This document shows positions 8,176 through 17,147 of a stretch of 64,000 bases of DNA, one piece after another. The stretch is from NCBI GenBank assembly GCA_009841105.1, contig VXMM01000036.1:46225-110224 (forward strand), written 5' to 3'. The DNA comes from Acidimicrobiia bacterium (GTDB lineage: Bacteria > Actinomycetota > Acidimicrobiia > Spongiisociales > Spongiisociaceae). The notes under the pieces are model-generated. The model ran no database searches, was not told where the DNA came from, and worked only from the letters and a program-made list of their open reading frames with translations. Every line of letters starts with the position of its first letter. Positions within the stretch are counted from its first letter, which is position 1. The translations under genes were made by a program, and so were the position numbers.

Positions 8176-10349
8176 ATGCCCTGGCCCAGGCTCCTGCGAT
8201 CCTCGCCCAGCAGGACGAGCCATCAGCTCGGATAAGGCTCTGGGACAACGCCATTCTCGACGAATGGCGGATCCCGTTCGGGGACTGGATCGAACAAGGC
8301 ATCGACTGGGTCGCGGTCAACCTACCCACGCTCCTCGACATCATCCGCTGGCCCTTCGACACGATGATCCGGAACCTCGTCCGGGATTTCCTCGTCGAGA
8401 TCTCTTGGGTATGGATCGTGGTGGCGATGGCATTGTTGGCCTGGATCACGAGGAACGCGAAGGTTGCCGCCTTCGTGGCCGTAGCCCTCACGATCTGCGG
8501 ACTTCTGGGCGATGGATACTGGAAGGAGACGGCCGCCACCATCGGCTTCATCGGAGTCGCGGTGATCCTGTGCGTAGTGATCGGGATCCCGGTTGGCATC
8601 GCCTGCGGACGGGTAGACAGCATCTGGCAGGTCACGCGACCGATCCTCGACGCCATGCAAGTGGTGCACTCGTTCGTCTACATGCTGCCGTTCATCTGGT
8701 TCTTCGATCTCGGAGAAGTGTCGGCCACGATGGTGACCATGGTGTTCGCGCTTCCCCCGCTGATCCGTCTCACCAACCTCGGCATCCGCCAGGTACCCTC
8801 CGACGTGGTCGAGGCCTCGAGGGCGTACGGCGCCTCGGAACTCCGGGTCCTTTTCGACGTACAGATCCCCCTGGCCCGTCCGGCCATCATGACCGGCATT
8901 AACCAGACATTGCTGCTGGCAATCTCCATGCTCGGCATCGCCGCCATCATGGGCGCGGCAGGTCTGGGACGACTCCTGTTCCGGGCGATCAACAACCAGA
9001 ACGCCGCCTTGGCCGCGTCGGCAGGCTTGGCCTTCTTCCTGGTTGCTGTGGTCCTGGACCGGATGTCACAGCGAGAAGGTACCGAGTCAACCCACTTGCT
9101 GAAGCGGATCTACCTGGCCTGGAAACACCGGCGCGATCCCGAAGTTCTCATCCCTGACACCGAAGATTCGGCCGTGGTGAAACACGATGAAGTCGAAGTG
9201 TTCGCGCGGATAGGATTGAGAGAGCGCGCCGCTATGGCGGTGTCGCTGATCGGTGCGACGGTGGCCGCCCTGAGCACCCTTCTTCCCTGGTCCATCGACG
9301 CGGGCAAGATGAGTGCTTTCGGCCGATGGGCGGACGCGTCTCTCGAAGGCCAGTTGGCAGGTCAAGCCTTCAGCGGCCTGCACTCAACCGGTGGGTCGTG
9401 GTTCGGCATAGCGGTACTTGCCTTGGGTTCGTTCGTCATACTTGCCGTAATCGGAGCTTGGGCGCGACCCGGACGCGCTCCCCGCTGGCTCGCGGCGGAC
9501 GGCGCTGCCATAGCGGGTATCTGCCTTCTGATCGTCGCTTGGGCGCATTTCTGGGGGCAGTCGGTGAGGGACGCAAGGGTCGCCCCGGATGCGGTCGACC
9601 CCGCCCACGGAGTGGGCGCCTACCTGGCGGTCGTCGGAGGGCTGATCGCGGTGATCGGTACAGTGCTCTGGATCAGGTTCGCCGAACACACACCCTTGCA
9701 CCCTCTGCGCACACGAATCGCTTGGGGAAGCCTCGTCGGTCTTGGGGTCGCCGTTCTCGTAGTGGTCCTCGGCATGTTCTCCGCTTGGAGCGCCGACAGC
9801 CGCCCGGACCGGGCACTCACCCCGGAGGCTCTCGCGGAAGCAGAGGCCAGAGCCGAAAGAATCGAGGAACTGAAACGCTTGTCGGAGGAGGACCCGGACA
9901 ACAACGCTGTCTATGCGGCCGATCTCCTGGTCGAGACGGCAATAGCCCGTAAACCCAGCACCACGGACGGTATAACGAGTGGCGGTTCCCGGCTTGGCCT
10001 CTGGGCTCTGGTAGCGGGCGTGCTGGCTGTTCTGACCGGACTTCCCGCTGCCGGTGTCTTCGGAAGCAACGAGCAACGCAGGTGGAGGTGGAGCGCCGTA
10101 ACGGCCGGGCTCGGGTTAGGCATCGCATCCATCGCTTTCGCGTGGATCTTCACCCACGTAAGATCCGGCGACCCCCAGTTCTTGACAGGAATTGGCGCGT
10201 TTCTCACCATGCTAGGTGGGCTGATGGTCCTAGCATCGACCATGGTCGTCTTGAAGGAGTTCCGACGCGCCAAGGTCTACGGAGATCCGCTGGACTCGAC
10301 CTCCGAGGCCGCTGCCACGGCCGAGGCCTCGGTCGGAGCCTCTATGTGA
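8172..10349 (+). CDS. proW: ProW-type permease with a large duplicated membrane extension
   Basis: 725 residues, about twice the usual ProW size. Residues ~80-300 are a standard ABC permease domain with the EAA-loop segment VVEASRAYGASELRVLF near 212. After a hydrophilic linker (300-350) comes a ~350-residue extension with about eight predicted membrane segments. The extension looks like two copies of one unit: 353-505 (ending GAYLAVVGGLIAVIGTVLW) and 518-700 (ending GAFLTMLGGLMVLASTMVV), each with a Gly-Ser-x-x-Gly start and an Ala-Trp segment. A Glu/Arg-rich helix (550-575) sits between them. Starts with TTG inside the proV stop region. The core function, solute import, is well supported; the role of the extension is unknown. 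Confidence 0.88.
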   Translation: MNALAQAPAILAQQDEPSARIRLWDNAILDEWRIPFGDWIEQGIDWVAVNLPTLLDIIRWPFDTMIRNLVRDFLVEISWVWIVVAMALLAWITRNAKVAAFVAVALTICGLLGDGYWKETAATIGFIGVAVILCVVIGIPVGIACGRVDSIWQVTRPILDAMQVVHSFVYMLPFIWFFDLGEVSATMVTMVFALPPLIRLTNLGIRQVPSDVVEASRAYGASELRVLFDVQIPLARPAIMTGINQTLLLAISMLGIAAIMGAAGLGRLLFRAINNQNAALAASAGLAFFLVAVVLDRMSQREGTESTHLLKRIYLAWKHRRDPEVLIPDTEDSAVVKHDEVEVFARIGLRERAAMAVSLIGATVAALSTLLPWSIDAGKMSAFGRWADASLEGQLAGQAFSGLHSTGGSWFGIAVLALGSFVILAVIGAWARPGRAPRWLAADGAAIAGICLLIVAWAHFWGQSVRDARVAPDAVDPAHGVGAYLAVVGGLIAVIGTVLWIRFAEHTPLHPLRTRIAWGSLVGLGVAVLVVVLGMFSAWSADSRPDRALTPEALAEAEARAERIEELKRLSEEDPDNNAVYAADLLVETAIARKPSTTDGITSGGSRLGLWALVAGVLAVLTGLPAAGVFGSNEQRRWRWSAVTAGLGLGIASIAFAWIFTHVRSGDPQFLTGIGAFLTMLGGLMVLASTMVVLKEFRRAKVYGDPLDSTSEAAATAEASVGASM

Positions 10350-10419
10350 ACCTTCCACTCATGCGGGAGCAGGTACCCCGCCTAACCGATACGAAAGACC
10401 AAGACAAGAAAGGAGCACG

Positions 10420-11841
10420 ATGAAACACAGTATCAGAGTCACCGCAGTCTTGGCTGTTCTCGCTCTTGTGGCAGCAGCCTGTGGAGATGACACCGCTGAC
10501 GAACCAGCTACGACGGCACCCCCGGCAACGGTGACGGTGACAGAGGTTGTGGTAGACGAGGCCGCCCTGGCAGAGGCCCAGGCCATGATGGACGACGCCG
10601 AGGCCATGATGGCCGAGGCGGAAGCCGCTGCGGAGGAAGCAGCGTCGATGGCCATGGAGGCAGAGGCCATGTCGGAAGAGGAGCAGGCCGCAGCTGCGCA
10701 GGCACAGGCCGATGCCGAAGCCATGATGGAAGACGCCCAAGCCGCGCTGGATGAGGCCGAGGCCATGGAGGCCGAGGCCGAGGCGAGGGCTGCCGCGGAG
10801 CAGGCCGCCATGGAGGCGGAAGCCGCGCGGCTGCCCGGTGAAGGTGTCAGCCTGACCATGGCCCGCGCCAACTGGTCGACCGGCTACTTCCAGGCCGAGC
10901 TGATGCGCCAGATGATGCAGATGCTGGGCTACGAGGTAAGCGATCCGGCCGATCTCGAGCTAGGCCCGTCGCTTGCCTACCTGGCGATGGCGCAGGGCGA
11001 GGCCGACTTCTGGGTCAACAGCTGGTACCCGGGCCACAACAGCTGGCTCGCGGCCGAGTTGCCGGATGGCTCCCTGGTCGGTGAGCACGTGAGGCGGGTC
11101 GGCGAGTTGATGATCGCCGGTGGCCTCCAGGGCTACCTGATCACCAAGTCGTTCGCCGAGGAGTACGGGATCAACACCCTCGACGATCTGAACAACAACC
11201 CCGACGCCATCGCGGCCTACGATGCGCAGGACGTCAACCCGGGCAACGGCATTGCCGAGATCTACGGATGCCCGGAGAGCTGGACCTGTGACGACATCAT
11301 CCAGAGCCAGATCGCCCACTCCGGATGGGCGAACATCGACCAGGTTCTGGCGGGCTACGACGCCATGTTCGCCGAGGCTACGGCCAAGGCCGACGCCGGC
11401 GAGCCGATGGTGGCCTACACATGGACCCCGAGCTCGTACATCACGGCTCTGCGTCCCGGCGACAATGTCGTCTGGGTCGGAGTCGAGAGCCCGATCGACG
11501 ACTCGAACCCCCTCGGCCGTCCCGGCGGCGAGGAGTGGGACCAGAGGCCCGGCACCGCCGCCATCGGCGCCGACTCCTGTCCCAGCGCAGCGGACGACGG
11601 CGTCTGCGAGATCGGTTGGGTAGCTGCTGACGTCATCGCCTCGGCACGCCACGACATGCTGGCCAACCACCCGGCCGCCGCCAAGCTGCTTGAGATCGTA
11701 AAGCTCAACGTCGTTGACGTTTCGCTGCAGATCGTCAGGCAGGACGCCGGGGAAGATGTCGGAGCATTGGTTACCGAGTGGATCGCCAACAACCAGGCCC
11801 AAGTGGACGCCTGGATCGCGGAGGCGCTGGCCGCCGGCTAG
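10420..11841 (+). CDS. proX: Glycine betaine-type substrate-binding lipoprotein with coiled-coil stalk
   Basis: 473 residues. A lipoprotein signal ends at Cys21 (LVAAACGDD). Residues ~45-138 are an almost uninterrupted Ala/Glu/Met/Gln helix without Pro or Gly, likely a long alpha-helical or coiled-coil stalk. The OpuAC/ProX binding domain follows from ~142 (LTMARANWSTGYFQAE; VNSWYPGHNSWL), with Trp and Tyr residues typical of quaternary-amine binding. It is the last gene of proVWX, 70 nt after proW, and a terminator follows. ProX homologues usually have a short linker, so the stalk is unusual. Confidence 0.9.
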   Translation: MKHSIRVTAVLAVLALVAAACGDDTADEPATTAPPATVTVTEVVVDEAALAEAQAMMDDAEAMMAEAEAAAEEAASMAMEAEAMSEEEQAAAAQAQADAEAMMEDAQAALDEAEAMEAEAEARAAAEQAAMEAEAARLPGEGVSLTMARANWSTGYFQAELMRQMMQMLGYEVSDPADLELGPSLAYLAMAQGEADFWVNSWYPGHNSWLAAELPDGSLVGEHVRRVGELMIAGGLQGYLITKSFAEEYGINTLDDLNNNPDAIAAYDAQDVNPGNGIAEIYGCPESWTCDDIIQSQIAHSGWANIDQVLAGYDAMFAEATAKADAGEPMVAYTWTPSSYITALRPGDNVVWVGVESPIDDSNPLGRPGGEEWDQRPGTAAIGADSCPSAADDGVCEIGWVAADVIASARHDMLANHPAAAKLLEIVKLNVVDVSLQIVRQDAGEDVGALVTEWIANNQAQVDAWIAEALAAG

Positions 11842-11872
11842 TCCGATCCCACCGACAACCAAGCACGAACCT

Positions 11873-11907
11873 GGAGGGCGCCGGTTACCCGGCGCCCTCC
11901 ATTTTCT
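11873..11907 (+). terminator. Rho-independent terminator of proVWX
   Basis: GGAGGGCGCCGG (11873-11884) pairs perfectly with CCGGCGCCCTCC (11889-11900) around a TTAC loop, followed by ATTTTCTC. It lies 31 nt after the proX stop and separates the transporter operon from ppc. Confidence 0.9.
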
Positions 11908-11987
11908 CGGCCCAGAGATGAGACGAACGTGTCGGCGTCCTGTACTGCGAGAATGGCAATCGGACCCGCTGTGACGAGCCGCTGCGC

Positions 11988-14726
11988 ATGAAACCGAAAT
12001 CAAGACCCGCCGCGGACACACCTGAGCCGTCTCGCGGCGCGGCCTCCACCGAGCTGGCCGACGCCGATCTGCGGGCCGATATCAGGCGCCTCGGCCGCCA
12101 GTTGGGCGACACACTGGTCCGGCAGCACGGCCAGGAATTACTCCACTCTGTCGAACGGGTCCGGACCCTGTCCCGCCGGCTTCGGTCCGCACATGTCGAG
12201 GCCTCCCATGAGCTCGCCGAGTTGCTTCGAGAGGTGGACCTCGAACACGCCCTACAGCTGGCGAAGGCCTTCACCGTCTACTTCCATCTCGCCAACGTGA
12301 CCGAGCAGGTCCACCGTGTGGAGGATCTGAACGCCGAGGGGGACACGCTCGAACGGGGATTCGAGGAGAGCCTCGTCGCGCTGGTCGAGTCGGGAATCCC
12401 GCCTACCGAAGCCGTAGCGCTGATCCACCGCACGACGTTGAAGCCGGTCTTCACCGCCCATCCGACCGAGGCCACCCGCCGCACGGTCCTCGAGAAGCTG
12501 AGCGAGATCGCCGACGCCACCGCAACCAGGAGCAACCCGAGAACCTCCGAGGCGGATAGGGGGCGTGTCGACCGGCGGGTGGAGGAACTCATCGAGGCGA
12601 TCTGGCAGACCGACGAGCTCCGCGACCAGCGGCCGAACCCGATCGACGAGGCCCGCTTCGTCCGCCACTACCTCGAACAGACCATCCGGGATGCCATACC
12701 TGGCCTGCTGGACAACATCGCCGCGGCCGTGCAGCGGATCGGGGGCGAGCTGAGCACCGACAGCAGCCCGATCCGGTTCGGCTCATGGGTGGGCGGCGAC
12801 CGAGACGGGAACCCCAACGTCACGCTCGAGATGACGCGGACCGTCGTGGAGCAGCAGAGGCAGACCGCCCTCGAGATTCTCATCTCCGAGGTGGCCCGTC
12901 TGGCCGGCGAGTTGAGCGCGAACACCCGTATCACGGAGATATCGGACGGGCTGGCGGCATTCATCGACCGGCACCGGCAGTCCTATCGGGACGTGCTGGA
13001 AGCTACCAAGGACCATGAGCCCTACCGCCAGGGTCTGGCGATTGTCCACCAGCGCCTCGTCGAGACACGCGACAGCGGACCCCGTTCCTACCGCTATCCA
13101 CGGGAGCTCCTCGACGATCTCGCTGTGTTCGAGACCTCCCTGCGCCAGAATCGAGGCACCCTCCAGGCCGGCGGAAGGCTGGCGCGGACCCGGCTGCTGG
13201 CGGCCACGATCGGTTTCCATCTGGCCGCGCTCGACATCCGCCAGCACACCGATCACCACCACCGGGCGATCGCCTCCCTCACTTCCTACCTCGGAACCGG
13301 TTACGGCGACCTGGACCGGACCGGCAGGACCGGGTTCTTGGTCCGCGAGCTCTCCGGCACCCGCCCGGTGGCGCCGCCGGGGACCGGCACCGGGGATGAT
13401 GAGACACTGGATCTCTTCGCCCTGCTCAGAGACCTGCTGGACGAGCACGGCGACCCGGTCGTCGACTCCTACATCATTTCGATGGCACGGGGCGTGGACG
13501 ACGTGCTGGCACCGATGATGCTGGCCCGCGAGGTGGGCCTGGTCGATCCGGTCCGGGGCGTGGCGCGCCTTGGCTTCGTCCCGCTGTTCGAGACCATCGA
13601 CGACCTGCGACTGATCGGTCCCACCCTGGAGGAGTTGCTGGCGGTACCCGCCTACCGCCAGCTCCTCGAGTTGCGCGGCGGGATTCAGGAAGTCATGGTT
13701 GGGTACTCCGACTCGAACAAGGACGGGGGGATCACCACTTCGCAGTGGGAGATCCACAAGGCCTTGCTGGTGATCCGCGACATCTCTCGCCGCTCCGGGG
13801 TACGAATCGACGTCTTCCACGGACGGGGAGGATCCGTCGGACGGGGAGGCGGCCCCACCCATGCCGCCATCCTCAGCCAGCCGTACGGAACGTTGGACGG
13901 TGTCATCAAGCTCACCGAGCAGGGCGAGGTGATCGCCGACAAGTACGGTCTGGCCGAACTCGCCCACCGGAACCTCGAACTGGCGCTGTCGGCCCTGGTG
14001 GAGGCATCCCTGGCCCACCGCGCCCCTGACCACGCCGTCGAGGACGTGCGGCGATGGCACGAGACAATGAACCTCGTTTCCTCCGCGGCGTACCAGACCT
14101 ACCGCGAGTTCATCGACGATCCGGGCCTGGTCGAGTACTTCACCACCTCGACGCCGGTGGAGGAACTCGGCCTGCTCAATATCGGATCCCGCCCCGCGAA
14201 GCGACACCAGACGGCGGGTGTCACCCACCTCCGGGCCATTCCCTGGGTGTTCGGCTGGACCCAGTCACGCCAGATCGTCCCCGGTTGGTACGGGGTGGGA
14301 AGCGGTTTCGCGGCGGCCGCCGAGGCGGGATTGGAAGCCGACCTGGCCCGGATGTACCGGGAGTGGCCCTTCTTCCGCACCTTCATCTCCAATGTCGAGA
14401 TGACCGTGGCCAAGACCGATCTCTCCATCGCCCGCCAGTACGTGGACAACCTGGTACCAGTCGGACGCCGGCCCATGTTCGAGATGATCACCGCCGAGTA
14501 CGCCCTCACCGTTGCCTCGCTCCGGCGGGTGACCGGCGCCGACCTGCTGGCCGATCGACCGCTGCTGCGGCGTACCCTGAACGTGCGAGACCCCTACCTG
14601 GACCCGCTGAACGTGTTGCAGGTGGAACTGCTGAAACGATCCCGTTCCGGCGACCCCGAGAGATACCGGCGCGGACTCCTACTGACCATCAACGGGATCG
14701 CAGCGGGCATGCGCAACACCGGTTGA
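11988..14726 (+). CDS. ppc: Phosphoenolpyruvate carboxylase
   Basis: 912 residues, normal length. Makes oxaloacetate from PEP and bicarbonate (anaplerotic, cytoplasmic). The three signatures are present: FTAHPTEATRRT at 155-166 (catalytic His), VMVGYSDSNKDGG near 569, and FHGRGGSVGRGGGPT near 609, with the family's C-terminal Arg-Asn-Thr-Gly. It stands alone after the proVWX terminator. An 8-bp inverted repeat lies after the stop but has no T-tract. Confidence 0.97.
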   Translation: MKPKSRPAADTPEPSRGAASTELADADLRADIRRLGRQLGDTLVRQHGQELLHSVERVRTLSRRLRSAHVEASHELAELLREVDLEHALQLAKAFTVYFHLANVTEQVHRVEDLNAEGDTLERGFEESLVALVESGIPPTEAVALIHRTTLKPVFTAHPTEATRRTVLEKLSEIADATATRSNPRTSEADRGRVDRRVEELIEAIWQTDELRDQRPNPIDEARFVRHYLEQTIRDAIPGLLDNIAAAVQRIGGELSTDSSPIRFGSWVGGDRDGNPNVTLEMTRTVVEQQRQTALEILISEVARLAGELSANTRITEISDGLAAFIDRHRQSYRDVLEATKDHEPYRQGLAIVHQRLVETRDSGPRSYRYPRELLDDLAVFETSLRQNRGTLQAGGRLARTRLLAATIGFHLAALDIRQHTDHHHRAIASLTSYLGTGYGDLDRTGRTGFLVRELSGTRPVAPPGTGTGDDETLDLFALLRDLLDEHGDPVVDSYIISMARGVDDVLAPMMLAREVGLVDPVRGVARLGFVPLFETIDDLRLIGPTLEELLAVPAYRQLLELRGGIQEVMVGYSDSNKDGGITTSQWEIHKALLVIRDISRRSGVRIDVFHGRGGSVGRGGGPTHAAILSQPYGTLDGVIKLTEQGEVIADKYGLAELAHRNLELALSALVEASLAHRAPDHAVEDVRRWHETMNLVSSAAYQTYREFIDDPGLVEYFTTSTPVEELGLLNIGSRPAKRHQTAGVTHLRAIPWVFGWTQSRQIVPGWYGVGSGFAAAAEAGLEADLARMYREWPFFRTFISNVEMTVAKTDLSIARQYVDNLVPVGRRPMFEMITAEYALTVASLRRVTGADLLADRPLLRRTLNVRDPYLDPLNVLQVELLKRSRSGDPERYRRGLLLTINGIAAGMRNTG

Positions 14727-14909
14727 TGAACACACCCCTACCGGGTACGCCTCCGCGGTGGCGCCGACCCGTACCCGATAGTTCACGAGAGTCTCGCTAG
14801 GATGCTAGGAAGGGGCGTTTCTCATACATCCCTGTTCGGCTCCGGGGGCCATCGGTCATCGTGCCGGGGATGTCTCCCGTGACCGACGGTACAAGAAGGA
14901 GATGACCTG

Positions 14910-17147
14910 ATGCTCGGACCCCTCGCCCGCTTCGCGACGCGCCGGCCGGTGGTCACCATCGGTATCTGGGCGGTTCTGCTGCTGGTATCGCTCGGGCTGG
15001 TCGACCGGCTGCTGGACAGCGCCACCACCACCGAGTTCCGGCTGTCCGCCCGGTACGAATCGGAACAGGCCGCCACCCTTCTCGAGGACAGGTTGCGGGG
15101 CCCCAGACAGCTGGCCGAGCTGGTCGTGGTCGAGCACTCCTCCGTGACGGTGGATGACCCCGCCTACCGCACAAGGGTCGAGTCCCTCGCCGCCGAGATC
15201 ACCGCCCTGGGACCGGACGTGGTGGCCCTACAGGACCACTTCTACGTTTCCAACAATCCGGTTCTGGTCTCCCGTGACCGCCAGACCACCATCATGGCCT
15301 TCGTCATGACCGGGACCGCGCAGGACGCCACCGTTGACGTCGGTGACATCATCCACATCGTCGAAGAGGCCAACGGAGTGGATGGCTTCCGGGTGCTGAT
15401 CGGGGGCGACGCCAGCGTCGCCTTCGAGTCCAACGAGCTGGCGCTTCACGACTTGGAGAGGGGCGAACGGTTCGGAGTCCCGGTAGCGCTCGTCATCCTG
15501 CTGGTGCTCCTCGGCGCGGTGGTGGCCACGCTGCTCCCGCTGGGCCTGGCCGTGGTGGCGATTGTCTTCGCTCTGGCAGCCGTCGCTGTCATAGGCCAGC
15601 AGTTCCAGCTGGTCTTCTTCGTCACGCTGATGGTGGTGATGATCGGCCTGGCGGTCGGCATCGACTACTCGCTCCTGGTCGTCTCCCGCTTCAAGGAGGA
15701 GATGGCGCGCGGGCTACCGACGCGTGAGGCGGTAGGACGTGCCACCGCGACAGCGGGCCGGACGGTGATCTTCAGCGGCGCCACCGTCGTGTTGGCCCTG
15801 GTCGGTCTGCTGATCACGCCCGCCTCCTTCTACCAATCCCTGGCGCTGGGAGCGATCCTGGTGGTGATCTTCGCCATGCTGGCGACGTTGACCCTGCTGC
15901 CGGCCGTGCTGGCGTTGCTCGGTCCGAGAGTGGACCTTCTCCCGATTCGGTTCCTCGCCAGGTTCTCGCTCAAGAGCCCCGACACCTCCAAGGAGGGCTT
16001 CTGGGAGAACGTAACCAGGCTCGTGATGCGCCGCCCCGTGATCAGCATCCTCCTTGTCGCGATCCCGATGCTCGTCCTGTCCTACTTCTACCTGGACATG
16101 CGGACGGGACTCAACGACGTCAACACCTTCCCTGACGGAGCGCAGACCAAGGAAGCCTTCCTCCTGCTCGAGGAGAAGTTCTCCGTGGGCAGTGTCACTC
16201 CCGCCGGGATACTCAGCCCTGCCGAGATAGTCGTGGACGGGGACACCAACGACCCCTCCGTAGCGGCCGCGATCGGGAAGTTGCAGGGCGCCCTGATCGC
16301 CGATCCGCGCTTCCCCGTACCTCCCGCCCGGGAGGCGAACGCGGCCGGGGACCTGACGCTCCTGTCCCTCCCCTACCCGGGTCACCCGAGCAGCCCGGAG
16401 GCCGCCGATCTGATGTCGGTCCTCCGCGAAGAGATCGTCCCCACCGCCTTCGAAGGGACGCCCGCCCAGGTCTACGTGGGCGGCCTGACCGCGGAGGTGG
16501 CCGACTTCTTCGGGATAGTCAGGGTCTACACGCCGATCGTCTTCGCCCTGGTGCTCGGCCTCAGCTTCGTCATCCTGATGATGGTCTTCCGGTCGCTGGT
16601 GATCCCGCTGAAGGCCATCATCATGAACCTGCTCTCCGTGGGTGCCACCTACGGGCTGCTGGTGCTGGTATTCCAGAAGGGCGTCGCGATCGACCTGTTC
16701 GGATTCCAACGGGCCGACGTGATCGACGCCTGGATACCGCTGTTCCTGTTCGCCGTCCTGTTCGGGCTGTCCATGGACTACCACGTCTTCCTGCTCAGCC
16801 GGATACGCGAACGCTACGACGAGACGGGTGATAACACCGAGGCCGTGGCCTACGGACTCCGTTCCACCGCCGGGATCATCACCGGCGCCGCCCTCATCAT
16901 GGTGGTTGTGTTCGGCGCATTCGCCACGGGACGGACCATCATCAACCAACTCATGGGCTTCGGTCTGGCGGTGGCCGTCCTACTGGACGCCACGCTGGTC
17001 CGCTCCGTCCTGGTGCCGGCCAGCATGGAAGTGCTGGGTAAGCGCAACTGGTACATGCCGCCCTGGCTGAACTGGCTGCCCGACCTTCGTGTCGAGGCAG
17101 AGGACGAGCACCCGGCAAGTGGCCCTGGGGAGGATCGCAACCGGTGA
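14910..17147 (+). CDS. MMPL/RND-family membrane transporter
   Basis: 745 residues. Two halves, each with one membrane helix, an extracytoplasmic domain and a cluster of helices (first half TMs about 190-360, second about 545-720). The 'GLAVGIDYSLLVVSRFKEE' and 'GLSMDYHVFLLSRIRERY' segments carry the paired GxxxDY motifs of MMPL transporters, which use proton motive force to move lipids or hydrophobic compounds. The start has the ribosome site aaggag. The end overlaps the next gene by 4 nt (GTGA). The substrate is unknown; the partner oxygenase and the nearby isoprenoid genes suggest a lipid, but this is inference. Confidence 0.93.
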   Translation: MLGPLARFATRRPVVTIGIWAVLLLVSLGLVDRLLDSATTTEFRLSARYESEQAATLLEDRLRGPRQLAELVVVEHSSVTVDDPAYRTRVESLAAEITALGPDVVALQDHFYVSNNPVLVSRDRQTTIMAFVMTGTAQDATVDVGDIIHIVEEANGVDGFRVLIGGDASVAFESNELALHDLERGERFGVPVALVILLVLLGAVVATLLPLGLAVVAIVFALAAVAVIGQQFQLVFFVTLMVVMIGLAVGIDYSLLVVSRFKEEMARGLPTREAVGRATATAGRTVIFSGATVVLALVGLLITPASFYQSLALGAILVVIFAMLATLTLLPAVLALLGPRVDLLPIRFLARFSLKSPDTSKEGFWENVTRLVMRRPVISILLVAIPMLVLSYFYLDMRTGLNDVNTFPDGAQTKEAFLLLEEKFSVGSVTPAGILSPAEIVVDGDTNDPSVAAAIGKLQGALIADPRFPVPPAREANAAGDLTLLSLPYPGHPSSPEAADLMSVLREEIVPTAFEGTPAQVYVGGLTAEVADFFGIVRVYTPIVFALVLGLSFVILMMVFRSLVIPLKAIIMNLLSVGATYGLLVLVFQKGVAIDLFGFQRADVIDAWIPLFLFAVLFGLSMDYHVFLLSRIRERYDETGDNTEAVAYGLRSTAGIITGAALIMVVVFGAFATGRTIINQLMGFGLAVAVLLDATLVRSVLVPASMEVLGKRNWYMPPWLNWLPDLRVEAEDEHPASGPGEDRNR

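Noticed and set aside
12783..14228. 481-codon open frame on the minus strand within ppc
   Set aside because: It is a high-GC shadow of ppc with no recognisable domain; ppc is full length with all motifs.
14742..14777. Inverted repeat cgggtacg / cgtacccg after ppc
   Set aside because: Long loop (20 nt) and no T-tract; not a convincing terminator.
15714..16949. 411-codon open frame on the minus strand within the MMPL gene
   Set aside because: Composition (His, Asp, Gly, Gln, Glu, Arg) is typical of antisense frames of membrane-protein genes.
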